A DNA stretch of 64,000 nt, taken from NCBI RefSeq assembly GCF_003252795.1, contig NZ_QEPQ01000003.1, positions 62,001 through 126,000 on the forward strand, in the 5' to 3' direction. Position 1 is the stretch's first letter. Each line of letters starts with the position of its first letter. Shown piece after piece: positions 53,043-62,959 of the stretch. The notes below the pieces were generated by a model. It ran no database searches and was not told the DNA's origin. It saw nothing but the letters and a program-made list of their open reading frames with translations. Origin of the DNA: Haemophilus parainfluenzae (GTDB taxonomy: Bacteria > Pseudomonadota > Gammaproteobacteria > Enterobacterales > Pasteurellaceae). The position numbers and the translations under genes were made by a program.

Positions 53043-54212
53043 CTAGTAACTATTGTCGCGAATAATGGATTCGATCAAATTATTGACCGCACTTTCATCA
53101 TATTGCAGCACATTGGTGGAATAAAGTGTTGTAGTAGGTGCTTGGTTACGCAAAGTTTCGCCTTGGCCATCACTCACATTTACTTTCACTGTCGCAGAAA
53201 GACCAATACGTAATGGATTTTCAGCCAGTTGTTGCGGATCTAATTGAATACGCACAGGCACACGTTGCACCACTTTGATCCAGTTACCGGTCGCATTTTG
53301 AGTGGGTAATAATGAGAATGCACTGCCCGTACCCATTTCAATTCCGACGACTTTTCCATTAAAGGTTTTATCCTTACCATAAAGGTCGAAATGAATTTCA
53401 ACCGGCTGACCAATTCGCATATGGGTTAATTGTGTTTCTTTAAAGTTGGCATCTAACCACATTTGATCGGTATTCACCACTGCCATTAATGCCCCACCAA
53501 CAGAAACCGCTTGTCCTACTTGCGCATTGCGACGAGCCACATAGCCTTTAATTGGACTACGGATTTTTGTGCGTTCTAAATTCAACCAAGCTTGCTTCAA
53601 ATTACTGACCGCGCTTTGAATTTGTGGTTGTTCACTTAAAGGACCGTCTAACAATAAGGCTTGATTGGCTTCAAGTTGGTTTTGTGAGGTGGTTAAGTTT
53701 GCTTTCGCCAGTTCAACGGCTTCTTTGGCGTGTTGGAAAGATTCTTTATCGATAGCCCCATCTTTTACCAATTGAACGCGACGGTTTAAATTTCCTTGGG
53801 CTTGAGCAAGGGTAATTTCATTCGCTCGAACAGCAGATTTCAATTGTTTTACGGTGTAATTCAGTTGAGAAATTTGGCGAACGGCATTGGCTAAATTGCT
53901 TTTAGCCTGTTCAAAACTTAATTTGGCGTTGGTGTCATCCAGTTCCAATAACACGTCACCCGCTTGTACGGGATCCATATTATCAACATTAATTTTCGAA
54001 ATATTTCCCGCAACTTGTGATGAGACCATCACCTGATTGCCGCTCACATAGGCATCTTCGGTTTCTTCAAAGTCTTTAATAAAGAAAAACCAATAAGCCG
54101 CAGAACCTATTGCAATCAGAAGAAGCAAAAGAATAAAAATGGAAAGCCCTTTTTTACGTTGTTGAGATTTATTATTTGAGGAAGTTTGTGTATCTGTTTG
54201 TTGATCGGACAT
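53043..54212 (-). CDS. emrA: EmrA membrane-fusion protein
   Basis: A 389-residue HlyD-family adaptor with an N-terminal membrane helix (about 25-45, IFILLLLLIAIGSAAYWFFF), lipoyl half-motifs around DAYVSGNQVMVSSQVAGNI (about 54) and KIRSPIKGYVARRNAQVGQ (about 215), and a coiled-coil hairpin (about 95-205) between them. It links EmrB to an outer-membrane channel. First gene of the emrAB pair; a palindrome upstream may be its operator. A USS lies near its 3' end (about 53090). Confidence 0.93.
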   Translation of the reverse strand: MSDQQTDTQTSSNNKSQQRKKGLSIFILLLLLIAIGSAAYWFFFIKDFEETEDAYVSGNQVMVSSQVAGNISKINVDNMDPVQAGDVLLELDDTNAKLSFEQAKSNLANAVRQISQLNYTVKQLKSAVRANEITLAQAQGNLNRRVQLVKDGAIDKESFQHAKEAVELAKANLTTSQNQLEANQALLLDGPLSEQPQIQSAVSNLKQAWLNLERTKIRSPIKGYVARRNAQVGQAVSVGGALMAVVNTDQMWLDANFKETQLTHMRIGQPVEIHFDLYGKDKTFNGKVVGIEMGTGSAFSLLPTQNATGNWIKVVQRVPVRIQLDPQQLAENPLRIGLSATVKVNVSDGQGETLRNQAPTTTLYSTNVLQYDESAVNNLIESIIRDNSY

Positions 54213-54275
54213 AATGCGAGCCTTATGAGAAAATGCTGAAGTAAAAAAGGCTTCAGTCTATAAAATATGAATGTT

Positions 54276-54290
54276 TGTTCATTATGAACA
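54276..54290. promoter_or_regulatory. 15-bp palindrome upstream of emrAB
   Basis: TGTTCA (54276-54281), TTA, TGAACA (54285-54290), 63 bases before the emrA start. Size and position suit a TetR- or MarR-type repressor operator. No regulator gene adjoins it. Confidence 0.5.
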
Positions 54291-54314
54291 TGAATTAGAA
54301 TTATTTCAAGAATT

Positions 54315-54341
54315 ACCGCACTTGTTTAGATAAAAGTGCGG
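54315..54341. repeat. Opposed uptake signals in emrA-adhesin gap
   Basis: ACCGCACTT (54315-54323) and AAGTGCGG (54334-54341) form a hairpin, but between two divergent genes rather than after a stop codon. The rest of the 404-base gap is AT-rich leader of the adhesin gene with an AAAGGAG site at 54598-54604. Confidence 0.6.
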
Positions 54342-54616
54342 CCAATTTCAATGACGTTTTTTCATAACAAACAGGTGTCGGTATTGCTAAAGCAGAGAGT
54401 GGGATTTTGTTATGGTTTCTGAGTATAAAAATAAAATAATTATGTATTTGTTTTTTTAGGATAATTTATTTACATACTTTTACATAAATTATATTGAAAA
54501 TGCCTAGATTTTATTATGCGGGTGTTAGATAATGGGGATTTGTCTCTGCTTGGGCATTTTGAGGCAGGCTCATTGTTTTATATAAGTTAAATTTATACAA
54601 AGGAGTTTCATTCTTT

Positions 54617-57600
54617 ATGAATAAGATTTTTAAAGTAATTTGGAATCGTACGACTCAGTCGTTGGTGGTGACGTCTGAGTTGGCGAAAGGTGCAGCTAAA
54701 GCATCATGTGAGAATAACAACCAGGAAAATAAAACTTCCTTTGGAAGAATTTTCAAATTATCAACTCTTGCGATAGCTTTAACTAGTGCCGTTAATTATG
54801 CAAATGCTGCGTATACAGAAAATGGTTTTGCAAAGGCTGATAGTATTGCAATTAGCGGTAATACTGATATAAGCAAAAAAGCTGATGCACGAGGGCAAGG
54901 TCAAAATACTGATACAGGGAATATTGCCATTGGTACAGAAGCAGCTGCTCAGGGTGGTAATTCTGTAGCAATTGGATATTTAGCTAAAACCAGAGGTAAT
55001 GGTGGTACAGCTGTTGGTCAAGGTGCTAAAGCTGGTGTTTCAAAAGATGATGGCTCAGCATCTTCAGCTTTTGGTTATTATGCAAATGCTGCTGCAAGTG
55101 GTTCAACTGCATTAGGCTTTCAAACTGTCGCTTCTACTAAACAGGCTACAGCAGCAGGTTATAAAGCTTCAGCCTCTGGCGAAGGTGCAACCGCTTTAGG
55201 TGCTAATGCAATAGCCTCCAATCAAAGTACAATCGCTATTTCTGCAGGTCCTAATACCACAACTGCAAGTGGAGTTGGTTCTATCGCGATTGGTACGAAT
55301 GTAACTTCGAATGGAGCTGGAAATATTGCAACGGGTGCCAATGCCAATGCAACTGGAAACGGTGCTGTTGCAACGGGTTCTGGTTCAGTAGCAAATGGAA
55401 ATAATGCAGTAGCAGTTGGAAATAATGCAAATGCAACTGGGGCAAAAGCTATGGCATTTGGTTCAGATGCTAAAGCACAAGCAAATAGAACTGTTGCAAT
55501 TGGTGATGGAGCTAGCGCTACTAAAGAAAATGCAACAGCAATTGGTACTAATGCTACTGCTACTGGTAATTATTCAATTGCAATTGGTCTCAATGCAACT
55601 AGTGATCAAGCGGGTATTGCACAAGGATTCAATGCTAAGGCAGGTATTGACTCACTTGCTTTAGGAAGAGATAGTAAGGCAGCGTCTGGAAATAATATTG
55701 CTATTGGATCAGGTTCTAACGTTACTTCGGATAATGATGGCGTAGCGTTAGGAAAAGATACCTTTGTAAGTGGCGCTTCAGGTACCGCTTTAGGTTCTAG
55801 AGCTAATGTTAATGCTACTGCTGCTGCTGCGTTTGGTATGGCTTCTAAAGCCGAAGCTGAGTATGCTATTGCACTAGGCGCATTGTCAAAAGCAGGAACT
55901 AAGAATAGTATCGCGTTAGGAGCAATGTCAGAAGCAAAAGAAAATAAATTTGATGACTTAACAGCTCAAAAAGCAACATTTAATAATAAACAAGTTACTT
56001 TTGCAGGAACAAGTGGTTTTGAAGGAGCAGTTTCTGTTGGTACAGAACAAAGACAGCGCCAAATCCAAAATGTGGGTGCTGGCCGTCTAACCGCCACTTC
56101 TACCGATGCTGTCAATGGTAGTCAACTTTACGCTGTAATGACTAATTTAGGTTTTAATGCAGAACAAAATGGCGAATCAAAAGTACGTATTAACAATGAT
56201 GGTAAGCTTAACTTTAAAAATGGAACAGAAACTGTTGCAACTGTTTCTAACACTGGTGATGTAGTTTACGATTTATCTGATGTAGCAAAAGCCAACATTA
56301 CCACTGCATTAAGTAAAGCAAATCAAGCATTAAATACAACAAACTATTTCCATGTAAACAACGATGGAAAGAATCCAGCTAGTTCAACAGATGCTTTAAC
56401 TTCTAATAGTGATAAAGTAGGTTTAGCTGGTGGAGCACAAGGTAAAAATTCTATTACTGCAGGTGTGGCAGCTACTACAACAACAGCTGCAGCTGGTGCC
56501 GTTGTGATGGGATATAAATCTTCATCAGCATCTGAAGATGCAGTTGTAATTGGTTCTGGTAGTGCTGTTTATACTGATGCAGCAAATGCAACACTCATTG
56601 GTAAAAACTCAAGCATAAAAGTGGGTAGTACCAATTCAACTCTATTAGGTTCTAACTCAGAAGTTCAAGCTGGCGCCCAAAATGCGACTGTTGTCGGTCA
56701 ATACTCTGCAGCCGGCGAGAATTCATTAAATGCAACTGTTGTAGGTTCAAGAAGCTATGTTCGTCCGAATACAAATGATGGCACAGCATTAGGACATTAC
56801 GCTGGCGTGGATAATAGCACAACAAATGGTACATCTGTTGGTGCCCGCACTTGGGTTGGCGAAAATGTGAATAATGGTACTGCTTTAGGGGTATATAACC
56901 TCGTTGGTAATAATACGCAAAATACCATTGCTATAGGTGTTGCAAATAATGTAAAAGATGGTGTTAAAAATAACACGATTATTGGACACGGCAATACCAT
57001 TGCATCAAATGGTACAACAGTATTAGGTAATAACTTAAATATCGCAGCTGGCCTAGATGAAGCGGTGGTATTAGGTAATCATTCAACCACAACTGGCTCT
57101 CACGCAATTGAAAACGTAACTTCTGCAACTGTGGGTAATTTAACCTATAGTGGTTTCAAAGGAACAGTTGCAGGTGCAGGTAGTTTCGTAAGCGTCGGTG
57201 CGGCAGGTGATGAGCGTAAATTGATCAATGTTGCTGCAGGTAATATTTCCGCGACTTCAACAGAAGCGATCAATGGTTCACAACTCTATGTAGTAACTTC
57301 GCAATTAGATAAAACAAATACAACAGCGAATACGGCTAATGCAACAGCCAATGCCGCCAATGCAACTGCCAATACGGCTAATGCAACAGCGAATACCGCA
57401 AATGCAACGGCCAATGCTGCCAATGCAACAGCGAATGCCGCGAATGCGACGGCCAATACGGCCAATGCCACAGCGAATACCGCGAATGCGACGGCCAATA
57501 CCGCCAATGCCACAGCGAATACCGCTAATGCAACAGCGAATACGGCTAATGCAACAGCCAATGCCGCGAATGCGACGGCCAATACCGCCAATGCAACAGC

Positions 57601-58696
57601 GAATACGGCTAATGCAACAGCCAATGCCGCCAATGCAACTGCCAATACGGCCAATGCAACAGCGAATACCGCAAGCGCAACGGCCAATGCTGCCAATGCA
57701 ACAGCGAATACCGCGAATGCGACGGCCAATACCGCCAATGCAACAGCGAATACCGCGAACGCAACAGCGAATACCGCGAACTTAACAGCGAATACCGCGA
57801 ATGCCACAGCGAATACCGCGAACGCAACAGCGAATACCGCGAATGCCACAGCGAATACTGCGAATGCCACAGCGAATACCGCGAATGCCACAGCGAATAC
57901 GGCTAATGCGACAGCCAATACCGCCAATGCAACAGCGAATACCGCAAACGCAACAGCGAATACGGCTAATGCCACAGCAAATACAGCCAATGCAACAGCC
58001 AATACTGCCAATGCGACTGCCAATACCGCGAATGCAACGGCGAATACGGCTAATGCGACAGCTAATACCGCCAATGCCACCGCGAATAAAATAGCGGAAT
58101 ACATTGCAGCTGATAACACCAGCAAACGTGATAGTGCGAAAGCGAAAGGTAAAGATGCAACAGCGGTTGGTTATGGATCAAATGCAAGTGGCGAAAATGG
58201 CACTGCACTAGGCAATAACTCACAAGCTTCAGGTAAAAACTCAACTGCTGTGGGTCAAGGTGCGAAAGCAACTGCAGCTAACTCAGTAGCTCTAGGTCAA
58301 GGCTCTGTAGCAAATGAAGCAAATACTGTTTCAGTTGGTTCAGTCGGTAATGAACGTCGAATCACAAATGTCGCAGATCCTATTCGTGGTACTGATGCGG
58401 CTAATAAACAATATGTTGATAGTAAAATTGGTTCCGTACGTAGTGATTTGAGAAAAACTGATAAGAAACTTCGTGGTGGTATTGCTGGTGCAACAGCCGC
58501 AGCTAATATCCCACAAGTAACGAAAGCAGGTGGTTCAATGGTTGGCCTTGGTGTTGGTAACTACAAAGGTGAAAGTGCCGTTGCTGTAGGTTACTCTCGT
58601 GCGAGCGATAACAATAAAGTTATCTTCAAAGTGAGTGGGGCTGCAACTACTCAAGGTGATTACAATGTTGGTGCAGGTGTAGGTTATCAATGGTAG
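54617..58696 (+). CDS. Trimeric autotransporter adhesin (YadA-like) with heptad-repeat stalk
   Basis: A 1359-residue type Vc adhesin. The extended signal peptide (MNKIFKVIWNRTTQSLVVTSE, cleaved after ANA at 64) is typical. Then come a YadA-like head of 14-residue AxAxGxxSxA repeats (about 70-465), a neck with TDAVNGSQLY (about 471-505), a second head (about 590-850), a second neck with TEAINGSQLY (about 857-892), 36 tandem heptads (904-1155), a short third head (1165-1220), a third neck ending AANKQYVDSKI, and the C-terminal four-strand YadA anchor (last 70 residues, ending in Trp). It should form trimers on the surface and bind host or bacterial targets. Confidence 0.94.
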   Translation: MNKIFKVIWNRTTQSLVVTSELAKGAAKASCENNNQENKTSFGRIFKLSTLAIALTSAVNYANAAYTENGFAKADSIAISGNTDISKKADARGQGQNTDTGNIAIGTEAAAQGGNSVAIGYLAKTRGNGGTAVGQGAKAGVSKDDGSASSAFGYYANAAASGSTALGFQTVASTKQATAAGYKASASGEGATALGANAIASNQSTIAISAGPNTTTASGVGSIAIGTNVTSNGAGNIATGANANATGNGAVATGSGSVANGNNAVAVGNNANATGAKAMAFGSDAKAQANRTVAIGDGASATKENATAIGTNATATGNYSIAIGLNATSDQAGIAQGFNAKAGIDSLALGRDSKAASGNNIAIGSGSNVTSDNDGVALGKDTFVSGASGTALGSRANVNATAAAAFGMASKAEAEYAIALGALSKAGTKNSIALGAMSEAKENKFDDLTAQKATFNNKQVTFAGTSGFEGAVSVGTEQRQRQIQNVGAGRLTATSTDAVNGSQLYAVMTNLGFNAEQNGESKVRINNDGKLNFKNGTETVATVSNTGDVVYDLSDVAKANITTALSKANQALNTTNYFHVNNDGKNPASSTDALTSNSDKVGLAGGAQGKNSITAGVAATTTTAAAGAVVMGYKSSSASEDAVVIGSGSAVYTDAANATLIGKNSSIKVGSTNSTLLGSNSEVQAGAQNATVVGQYSAAGENSLNATVVGSRSYVRPNTNDGTALGHYAGVDNSTTNGTSVGARTWVGENVNNGTALGVYNLVGNNTQNTIAIGVANNVKDGVKNNTIIGHGNTIASNGTTVLGNNLNIAAGLDEAVVLGNHSTTTGSHAIENVTSATVGNLTYSGFKGTVAGAGSFVSVGAAGDERKLINVAAGNISATSTEAINGSQLYVVTSQLDKTNTTANTANATANAANATANTANATANTANATANAANATANAANATANTANATANTANATANTANATANTANATANTANATANAANATANTANATANTANATANAANATANTANATANTASATANAANATANTANATANTANATANTANATANTANLTANTANATANTANATANTANATANTANATANTANATANTANATANTANATANTANATANTANATANTANATANTANATANTANATANTANATANTANATANKIAEYIAADNTSKRDSAKAKGKDATAVGYGSNASGENGTALGNNSQASGKNSTAVGQGAKATAANSVALGQGSVANEANTVSVGSVGNERRITNVADPIRGTDAANKQYVDSKIGSVRSDLRKTDKKLRGGIAGATAAANIPQVTKAGGSMVGLGVGNYKGESAVAVGYSRASDNNKVIFKVSGAATTQGDYNVGAGVGYQW
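57326..58081 (+). repeat. 36 tandem 21-bp repeats encoding heptads
   Basis: Exactly 756 bases, 36 units of 21 bases, of the form GCN AAT ACN GCN AAT GCN ACN, encoding ANTANAT. Seven units (2, 5, 6, 12, 15, 18 among them) read ANAANAT; unit 17 has Ser and unit 22 has Leu. From unit 19 onward the protein repeat is nearly uniform, suggesting recent expansion of the distal part. Because the unit is 21 bases, gain or loss keeps the frame. Confidence 0.95.
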
Positions 58697-58713
58697 TCAC
58701 TCACTAAACTAGA

Positions 58714-58748
58714 TAAATCACTCGGGTAGGAATATCCGAGTGATTTTT
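58714..58748 (+). terminator. Terminator after adhesin gene
   Basis: AAATCACTCGG and CCGAGTGATTTTT form an 11-bp stem with a T run, 18 bases past the adhesin stop. Confidence 0.85.
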
Positions 58749-58828
58749 ATTATTTAAGTTATTTAAAAAACAGTTTTATTTTTGATCGCACTTTTAGATA
58801 ATTTAAGTAATAGAAGAAGGACGAAAGC

Positions 58829-59335
58829 ATGCGTAAATATAAAATTCGGATTACTTTTAATTTGTGAGCAAGCTTATCGAACAGATCCTGGGAAGCTTAA
58901 ACATTTTTATGCCTGTAACAATTATCATAAGAAAGATAACTCAACATTCTTTAATTTTATTGGTCGAACTCAAATTATAGGAAAGGGGATTATGACCGTT
59001 GAAGGACATTATCAAATGCCTGATTTTCTTACCCGTTATATTGATGTAGTATTAAGCCACCAATGGGAAAATGGTCTGAATTATGCTTACAATGATGCGT
59101 TATATGGTGGCTATCCTTTTATTCATAACTCCAAGTTATTACCGGTGTAGGGTATTACTACAATGAATTTGATGCATTTGAGGGTGCAAAAGTTTTACTT
59201 GATGTGATTGAAAACTACGATAAAAATCATGATAAATATGTAAAACGTGCAAATGAATATCTCGATTCGTTACTGCCAACAAATCCAATGAATATTTATC
59301 TCTACGAGAAAGAACTTAAAAGACTTTTTGAATAA
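58829..59335 (+). pseudogene. Broken DUF2827 (glycosyltransferase-like) gene
   Basis: A decayed gene. ATG 58829 follows AGAAGAAGG and encodes MRKYKIRITFNL, a plausible DUF2827 start, then stops. A different frame from about 58850 gives the C-terminal domain (FLTRYIDVVLSHQWENGLNYAYNDALYGGYPFIHN) to a stop at 59148-59150, and a one-base shift there continues GYYYNEFDAFEGAKVLLDV to the true stop at 59333-59335. So an internal deletion and a later frameshift have both occurred. DUF2827 proteins look like glycosyltransferases; next to an adhesin this one may once have modified it. Confidence 0.7.
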
Positions 59336-59340
59336 AAAAG

Positions 59341-59373
59341 AAAATCCTTTGCTAAAGTGGCAAAGGATTTTTT
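59341..59373. terminator. Bidirectional terminator before nhaA 3' end
   Basis: AAAATCCTTTGC and GCAAAGGATTTTTT around a 7-base loop, between the DUF2827 remnant and converging nhaA. Confidence 0.85.
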
Positions 59374-59385
59374 ATTAAGACGTGA

Positions 59386-60570
59386 TTATTTCGGTAACCT
59401 TGTGGTGGCTTTTAACGCCATATACCCCACAATCGCAGAAACAGTGGAGCCTAATAAGATCCCTAATCGAGAAAGGGCGTTAATGCTTTCACCGGCATCA
59501 GCATTGAAGGCAAGGCTGGCTAAGAACATTGACATGGTGAAGCCGATACCACACAAAATTGCTACGGCAAAAATTTGTTTAAAGTTGATGCCTTGTGGAA
59601 GTTTTGCAATGCCAAGTTTAACGGAAAGATAACTGAAACCAAATACGCCGAGTGGTTTTCCGATAATTAAGCCAAGAGAAATCGCGAGCAATAATGGTGA
59701 TGTCAGCATGCTGAGATCAATGCCATCAAAGCTTACACCCGCATTGGCAAATGCAAATAATGGCAAGATAACAAAGGATGACCAAGGGGCAAGAATGTGC
59801 TCAAAGTCGTGTAATGGTGTTTCGCCATTTTTGCCTTTCAATGGAATACAAAATCCGATGATAACCCCTGCAAGGGTAGCATGCACACCTGATTTTAATA
59901 CCGAAGCCCATAAGATTGTTCCCACTACCATATAGACACAAAGTGCGGTCACTTTAAAGCGGTTTAATGCGATAAGTACAACAATAGCAACCGCAGCAAA
60001 GATAAGTGCTTGTACACTTAATCCGTGTGAGAAAAACAGTGCAATAACGACAATGGCACCTAAGTCATCAATGATGGCTAAAGCAAGTAAAAAGATTTTT
60101 AGTGGGAGTGGCACTTGTTTACTTAATAACGCCATGATGCCCAGTGCAAAGGCAATGTCTGTCGCCATTGGGATTGCCCAGCCATCGGCTAAAGTAGGAT
60201 CTTGTTGTGCAATAAAAATATAAACCAAGGCAGGAATAACCATTCCGCCAACTGCAGCAATGGCAGGGAAAACCGCTTGTTGATAGCTTGAAAGGGAACC
60301 CTCAAATAATTCTCTTTTGACTTCCATTCCCACTAAAACAAAGAATACCGCCATAAAACCATCATTGATCCAGTGAATTAAGGTTTTATCGATAGAAAAA
60401 GTCCCTACTTGAATGCTGACTGGTAAGTTTAAAAAGTCGTTATAGTTTTGATTGAGCGGTGAATTAGCTAATAGCATTGCGACTACCGCTGAAAAAAGTA
60501 ATAAAATTCCGCCAGCTGATTCCAATTTGAAAAAACGCTGAATTTGTTGAATCAAACTCAGTTTATTCAT
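59386..60570 (-). CDS. nhaA: NhaA Na+/H+ antiporter
   Basis: A 394-residue antiporter with about 12 membrane segments that expels sodium in exchange for protons. The ion-binding Asp pair lies in [18 protein letters not shown] (about 160), [17 protein letters not shown] (about 128-144) contains the second essential Asp region, and the N-terminus [26 protein letters not shown]-type helix is typical. AGGAGAAA precedes the start. Monocistronic. A USS lies at 59941-59949. Confidence 0.96.
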   Translation of the reverse strand: MNKLSLIQQIQRFFKLESAGGILLLFSAVVAMLLANSPLNQNYNDFLNLPVSIQVGTFSIDKTLIHWINDGFMAVFFVLVGMEVKRELFEGSLSSYQQAVFPAIAAVGGMVIPALVYIFIAQQDPTLADGWAIPMATDIAFALGIMALLSKQVPLPLKIFLLALAIIDDLGAIVVIALFFSHGLSVQALIFAAVAIVVLIALNRFKVTALCVYMVVGTILWASVLKSGVHATLAGVIIGFCIPLKGKNGETPLHDFEHILAPWSSFVILPLFAFANAGVSFDGIDLSMLTSPLLLAISLGLIIGKPLGVFGFSYLSVKLGIAKLPQGINFKQIFAVAILCGIGFTMSMFLASLAFNADAGESINALSRLGILLGSTVSAIVGYMALKATTRLPK

Positions 60571-60772
60571 TCATTTTCTCCTAAAAAAGTAATAATAAAG
60601 CTTGGATATTATCACAAATTTACTAATTTAGGGAAAATAGGCTGTGGATAATGTGTGATTTAATCAGAATGTGATAGATTTCGTGATCTATTTCACAAAA
60701 TTTATTTTCATTTTTGGAATAAAAAACAATTTAATAGTAGAATTCTTAAAATTTATTTATTCGAGAATACTT

Positions 60773-62074
60773 ATGTTTTCAAAAAAAGACATCATCGTAC
60801 TAGGTATGATGATTTTTGCTTTATTTTTAGGCGCGGGAAATATTATTTTCCCACCGATGGAGGGGTACTCCGCAGGTAACCATTGGGCAACGGCTTCGCT
60901 AGGGTTTGTGATAACAGGTGTACTCATGCCATTTATTACATTGGTTGTGGTGTCAGTGTTAGGACGTGGCGAAGAACTGACTAAGGATTTACCCAAGTGG
61001 GCAGGCGTATCCTTTTTAACCATTCTTTATTTAGTCATCGGTTCAACCTTTGCGATGCCTCGAATTACCAATGTCGCTTATGAAATGGCATGGTTACCAT
61101 TGGGGCTCGTTGAAGATAGTTCGACGACACGCCTTATTTTCTCTGTGATCTTTAATATTATAGCAATGGGATTCATGATTCGCCCAAGTACCATTATTTC
61201 AACGGTGGGTGAAGTGATGACGCCAGCATTGTTGGTATTATTACTCGTTGTTGGGATCACGGTTTTTGTTTCACCTCTTTCTGACATTGTTGCCCCATCG
61301 CAGGCGTATGCCGAGAATTCAGCATTAACTACAGGATTAATTAGTGGTTATCAAACGATGGATGTATTGGCTGCGATTGCCTTTGGTGGCATTGTTGCAA
61401 GGGCGTTGTCTGCAAAAAATGTGACCAATCCACAAAAGATTGTTCAATATACGATTTCAGCGGGTTTTGTCTCTGTCATTTTATTAGCTTGTCTATATTT
61501 TGCCTTATTCTATTTAGGGGCGACTTCTGATGCTGTAGCACAAGGTGCAACAAATGGCGGCCAAATTTTCTCTCGTTATGTGAACAGTTTATTTGGCACA
61601 GCGGGAACCTGGATCATGGCAGGTATCATTACTTTAGCAAGTTTAACCACATTAGTGGGCGTAACCAGTGCGTGTGGTGATTATTTCTCCAAGTTTTCGA
61701 CACGTTTTTCTTATCCATTTTGGATTGTCTTCTTCACCGCAATGACGACAATTATTTCACAATATGGCTTAACAAAATTACTCCGAGTGACAATTCCAGC
61801 CTTGTTGTTGATTTACCCAATGGCGATCATGTTAGTGGTTTTACAGCTTGTGCGTAATAAATTGCCTTCTATTCGATTGAGTTATTACGTAACCATCTTT
61901 GTGACAGTTTGTTTTAGTTTGGTTGATAGTTTGAAAAACTTAGATGTCTTGCCTGAAGGGTTGCATCAAGTCATGATTCATTTCCCGCTTTACTCACAGG
62001 GATTAGCTTGGTTGGTACCTGCATTATGTACTTTAGTGATCTCCATACTATTAGGGAAAACCATTTCAAAATAA
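60773..62074 (+). CDS. brnQ: BrnQ branched-chain amino acid carrier
   Basis: A 433-residue LIVCS-family sodium-coupled importer of Leu, Ile and Val with about 12 membrane segments. The N-terminus GMMIFALFLGAGNIIFPP (about 10-27) is the family signature, followed by LGLVITG-type second helix and GYQTMDVLAAIAFGGIVARAL (about 196-216). The ATG at 60773 is used; an in-frame ATG 102 bases upstream would add 34 residues before this signature and is rejected. Monocistronic, divergent from nhaA. Confidence 0.92.
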   Translation: MFSKKDIIVLGMMIFALFLGAGNIIFPPMEGYSAGNHWATASLGFVITGVLMPFITLVVVSVLGRGEELTKDLPKWAGVSFLTILYLVIGSTFAMPRITNVAYEMAWLPLGLVEDSSTTRLIFSVIFNIIAMGFMIRPSTIISTVGEVMTPALLVLLLVVGITVFVSPLSDIVAPSQAYAENSALTTGLISGYQTMDVLAAIAFGGIVARALSAKNVTNPQKIVQYTISAGFVSVILLACLYFALFYLGATSDAVAQGATNGGQIFSRYVNSLFGTAGTWIMAGIITLASLTTLVGVTSACGDYFSKFSTRFSYPFWIVFFTAMTTIISQYGLTKLLRVTIPALLLIYPMAIMLVVLQLVRNKLPSIRLSYYVTIFVTVCFSLVDSLKNLDVLPEGLHQVMIHFPLYSQGLAWLVPALCTLVISILLGKTISK

Positions 62075-62075
62075 C

Positions 62076-62108
62076 AAAAATGCCGACAATGATTTGTCGG
62101 CATTTTTT
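62076..62108. terminator. Bidirectional terminator brnQ / rlmB
   Basis: AAAAATGCCGACA (62076-62088) and TGTCGGCATTTTTT (62095-62108) form a 13-bp stem with A and T flanks between converging genes. Confidence 0.85.
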
Positions 62109-62139
62109 ATATCAAGTGCGGTTATTTTTTCACGCGTTT

Positions 62140-62880
62140 TTAGGCGGCTAGACGTTGTCTTACAATTTCAAATAAACATACGCCAGTCGCAACAGAAACA
62201 TTCAGGGATGAAACTGATCCCGCCATTGGAATACTAATGAGTTGATCACAATGTTCACGAGTAAGGCGACGCATGCCTTCACCTTCGGCCCCCATCACCA
62301 AGGCAAGAGAACCCGTAAGTTTACTTTGGTAAATGGTTTCTGTTGCTTCACCAGCTGTACCCACTACCCAAATATTATGGTTTTGTTGTAGATCTCGCAA
62401 AGTACGCGCTAAGTTAGTGACGCGAATCAATGGTACAGTCTCCGCAGCACCGCAAGCCACTTTACGTGCGATAGAGGTAAGTTGAGCCGATTTATCTTTT
62501 GGCACGATGACTGCACTCACACCAGCTGCATCCGCAGTACGTAAACAGGCCCCTAGGTTATGGGGATCCGTCACGCCATCAAGCACCAATAAAAGTGGAT
62601 TTTGTTTACGAGTAAGAAGTTCATCCAAATCATGTTCATTTAGCTCTTTGGCTTCTTGCACACGCGCAATCACACCTTGATGCACTTCACCATTAGATTT
62701 TTTATCTAATGTTTGACGGTTTACAAATTGCACCGCAATACCTAAAGCATAGAGCTCATTGAGTAAGGGTTGTAGGCGTTTATCTTCACGGCCTTTCAGC
62801 ACAAAAACTTCAATTAAACGTTCAGGGCTATTTGCTAAAATGCTGTTTACAGCATGGATACCATAGATATTTTCTGACAT
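62140..62880 (-). CDS. rlmB: 23S rRNA Gm2251 2'-O-methyltransferase
   Basis: A 246-residue SpoU (trefoil-knot) methyltransferase. The N-terminal RNA-binding part starts with [18 protein letters not shown]; SpoU motif 1 is [21 protein letters not shown] (about 107), motif 2 [12 protein letters not shown] (about 195) and motif 3 [17 protein letters not shown] (about 217). It methylates G2251 in the ribosomal P loop. Placed after rnr on the same strand, the same rnr-rlmB order as in E. coli; the gap is 79 bases. Confidence 0.96.
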   Translation of the reverse strand: MSENIYGIHAVNSILANSPERLIEVFVLKGREDKRLQPLLNELYALGIAVQFVNRQTLDKKSNGEVHQGVIARVQEAKELNEHDLDELLTRKQNPLLLVLDGVTDPHNLGACLRTADAAGVSAVIVPKDKSAQLTSIARKVACGAAETVPLIRVTNLARTLRDLQQNHNIWVVGTAGEATETIYQSKLTGSLALVMGAEGEGMRRLTREHCDQLISIPMAGSVSSLNVSVATGVCLFEIVRQRLAA

Positions 62881-62959
62881 AGGGTTCTCTTATTTATTAT
62901 TTTTTGTCATTATCCTCCCTCTTTAGCAAAGAGAGGGAAGGGGAGATTGGATAAAAATA

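Noticed and set aside
55416-55664. Gln/Leu-rich frame inside the adhesin head
   Set aside because: Shifted reading of the Asn/Ala/Thr-rich head repeats.
57339-58094. Plus-strand Met/Pro/Gln/Arg-rich frames in the same array
   Set aside because: Also a product of the repeat read in a shifted frame; the YadA frame has heads, necks and anchor on both sides.
57286-58125. A 279-codon antisense open frame encoding a highly hydrophobic Ala/Val/Phe/Leu protein across the adhesin stalk
   Set aside because: It is the mirror of the 21-base repeat: a unit without stop codons in that frame stays open over all copies. No ribosome site, and the composition is simply the complement of the repeat.
60671-60772. 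34-codon N-terminal extension of BrnQ
   Set aside because: It would put a second hydrophobic segment before the family's fixed N-terminal helix and overlaps the promoter region; no ribosome site is visible.
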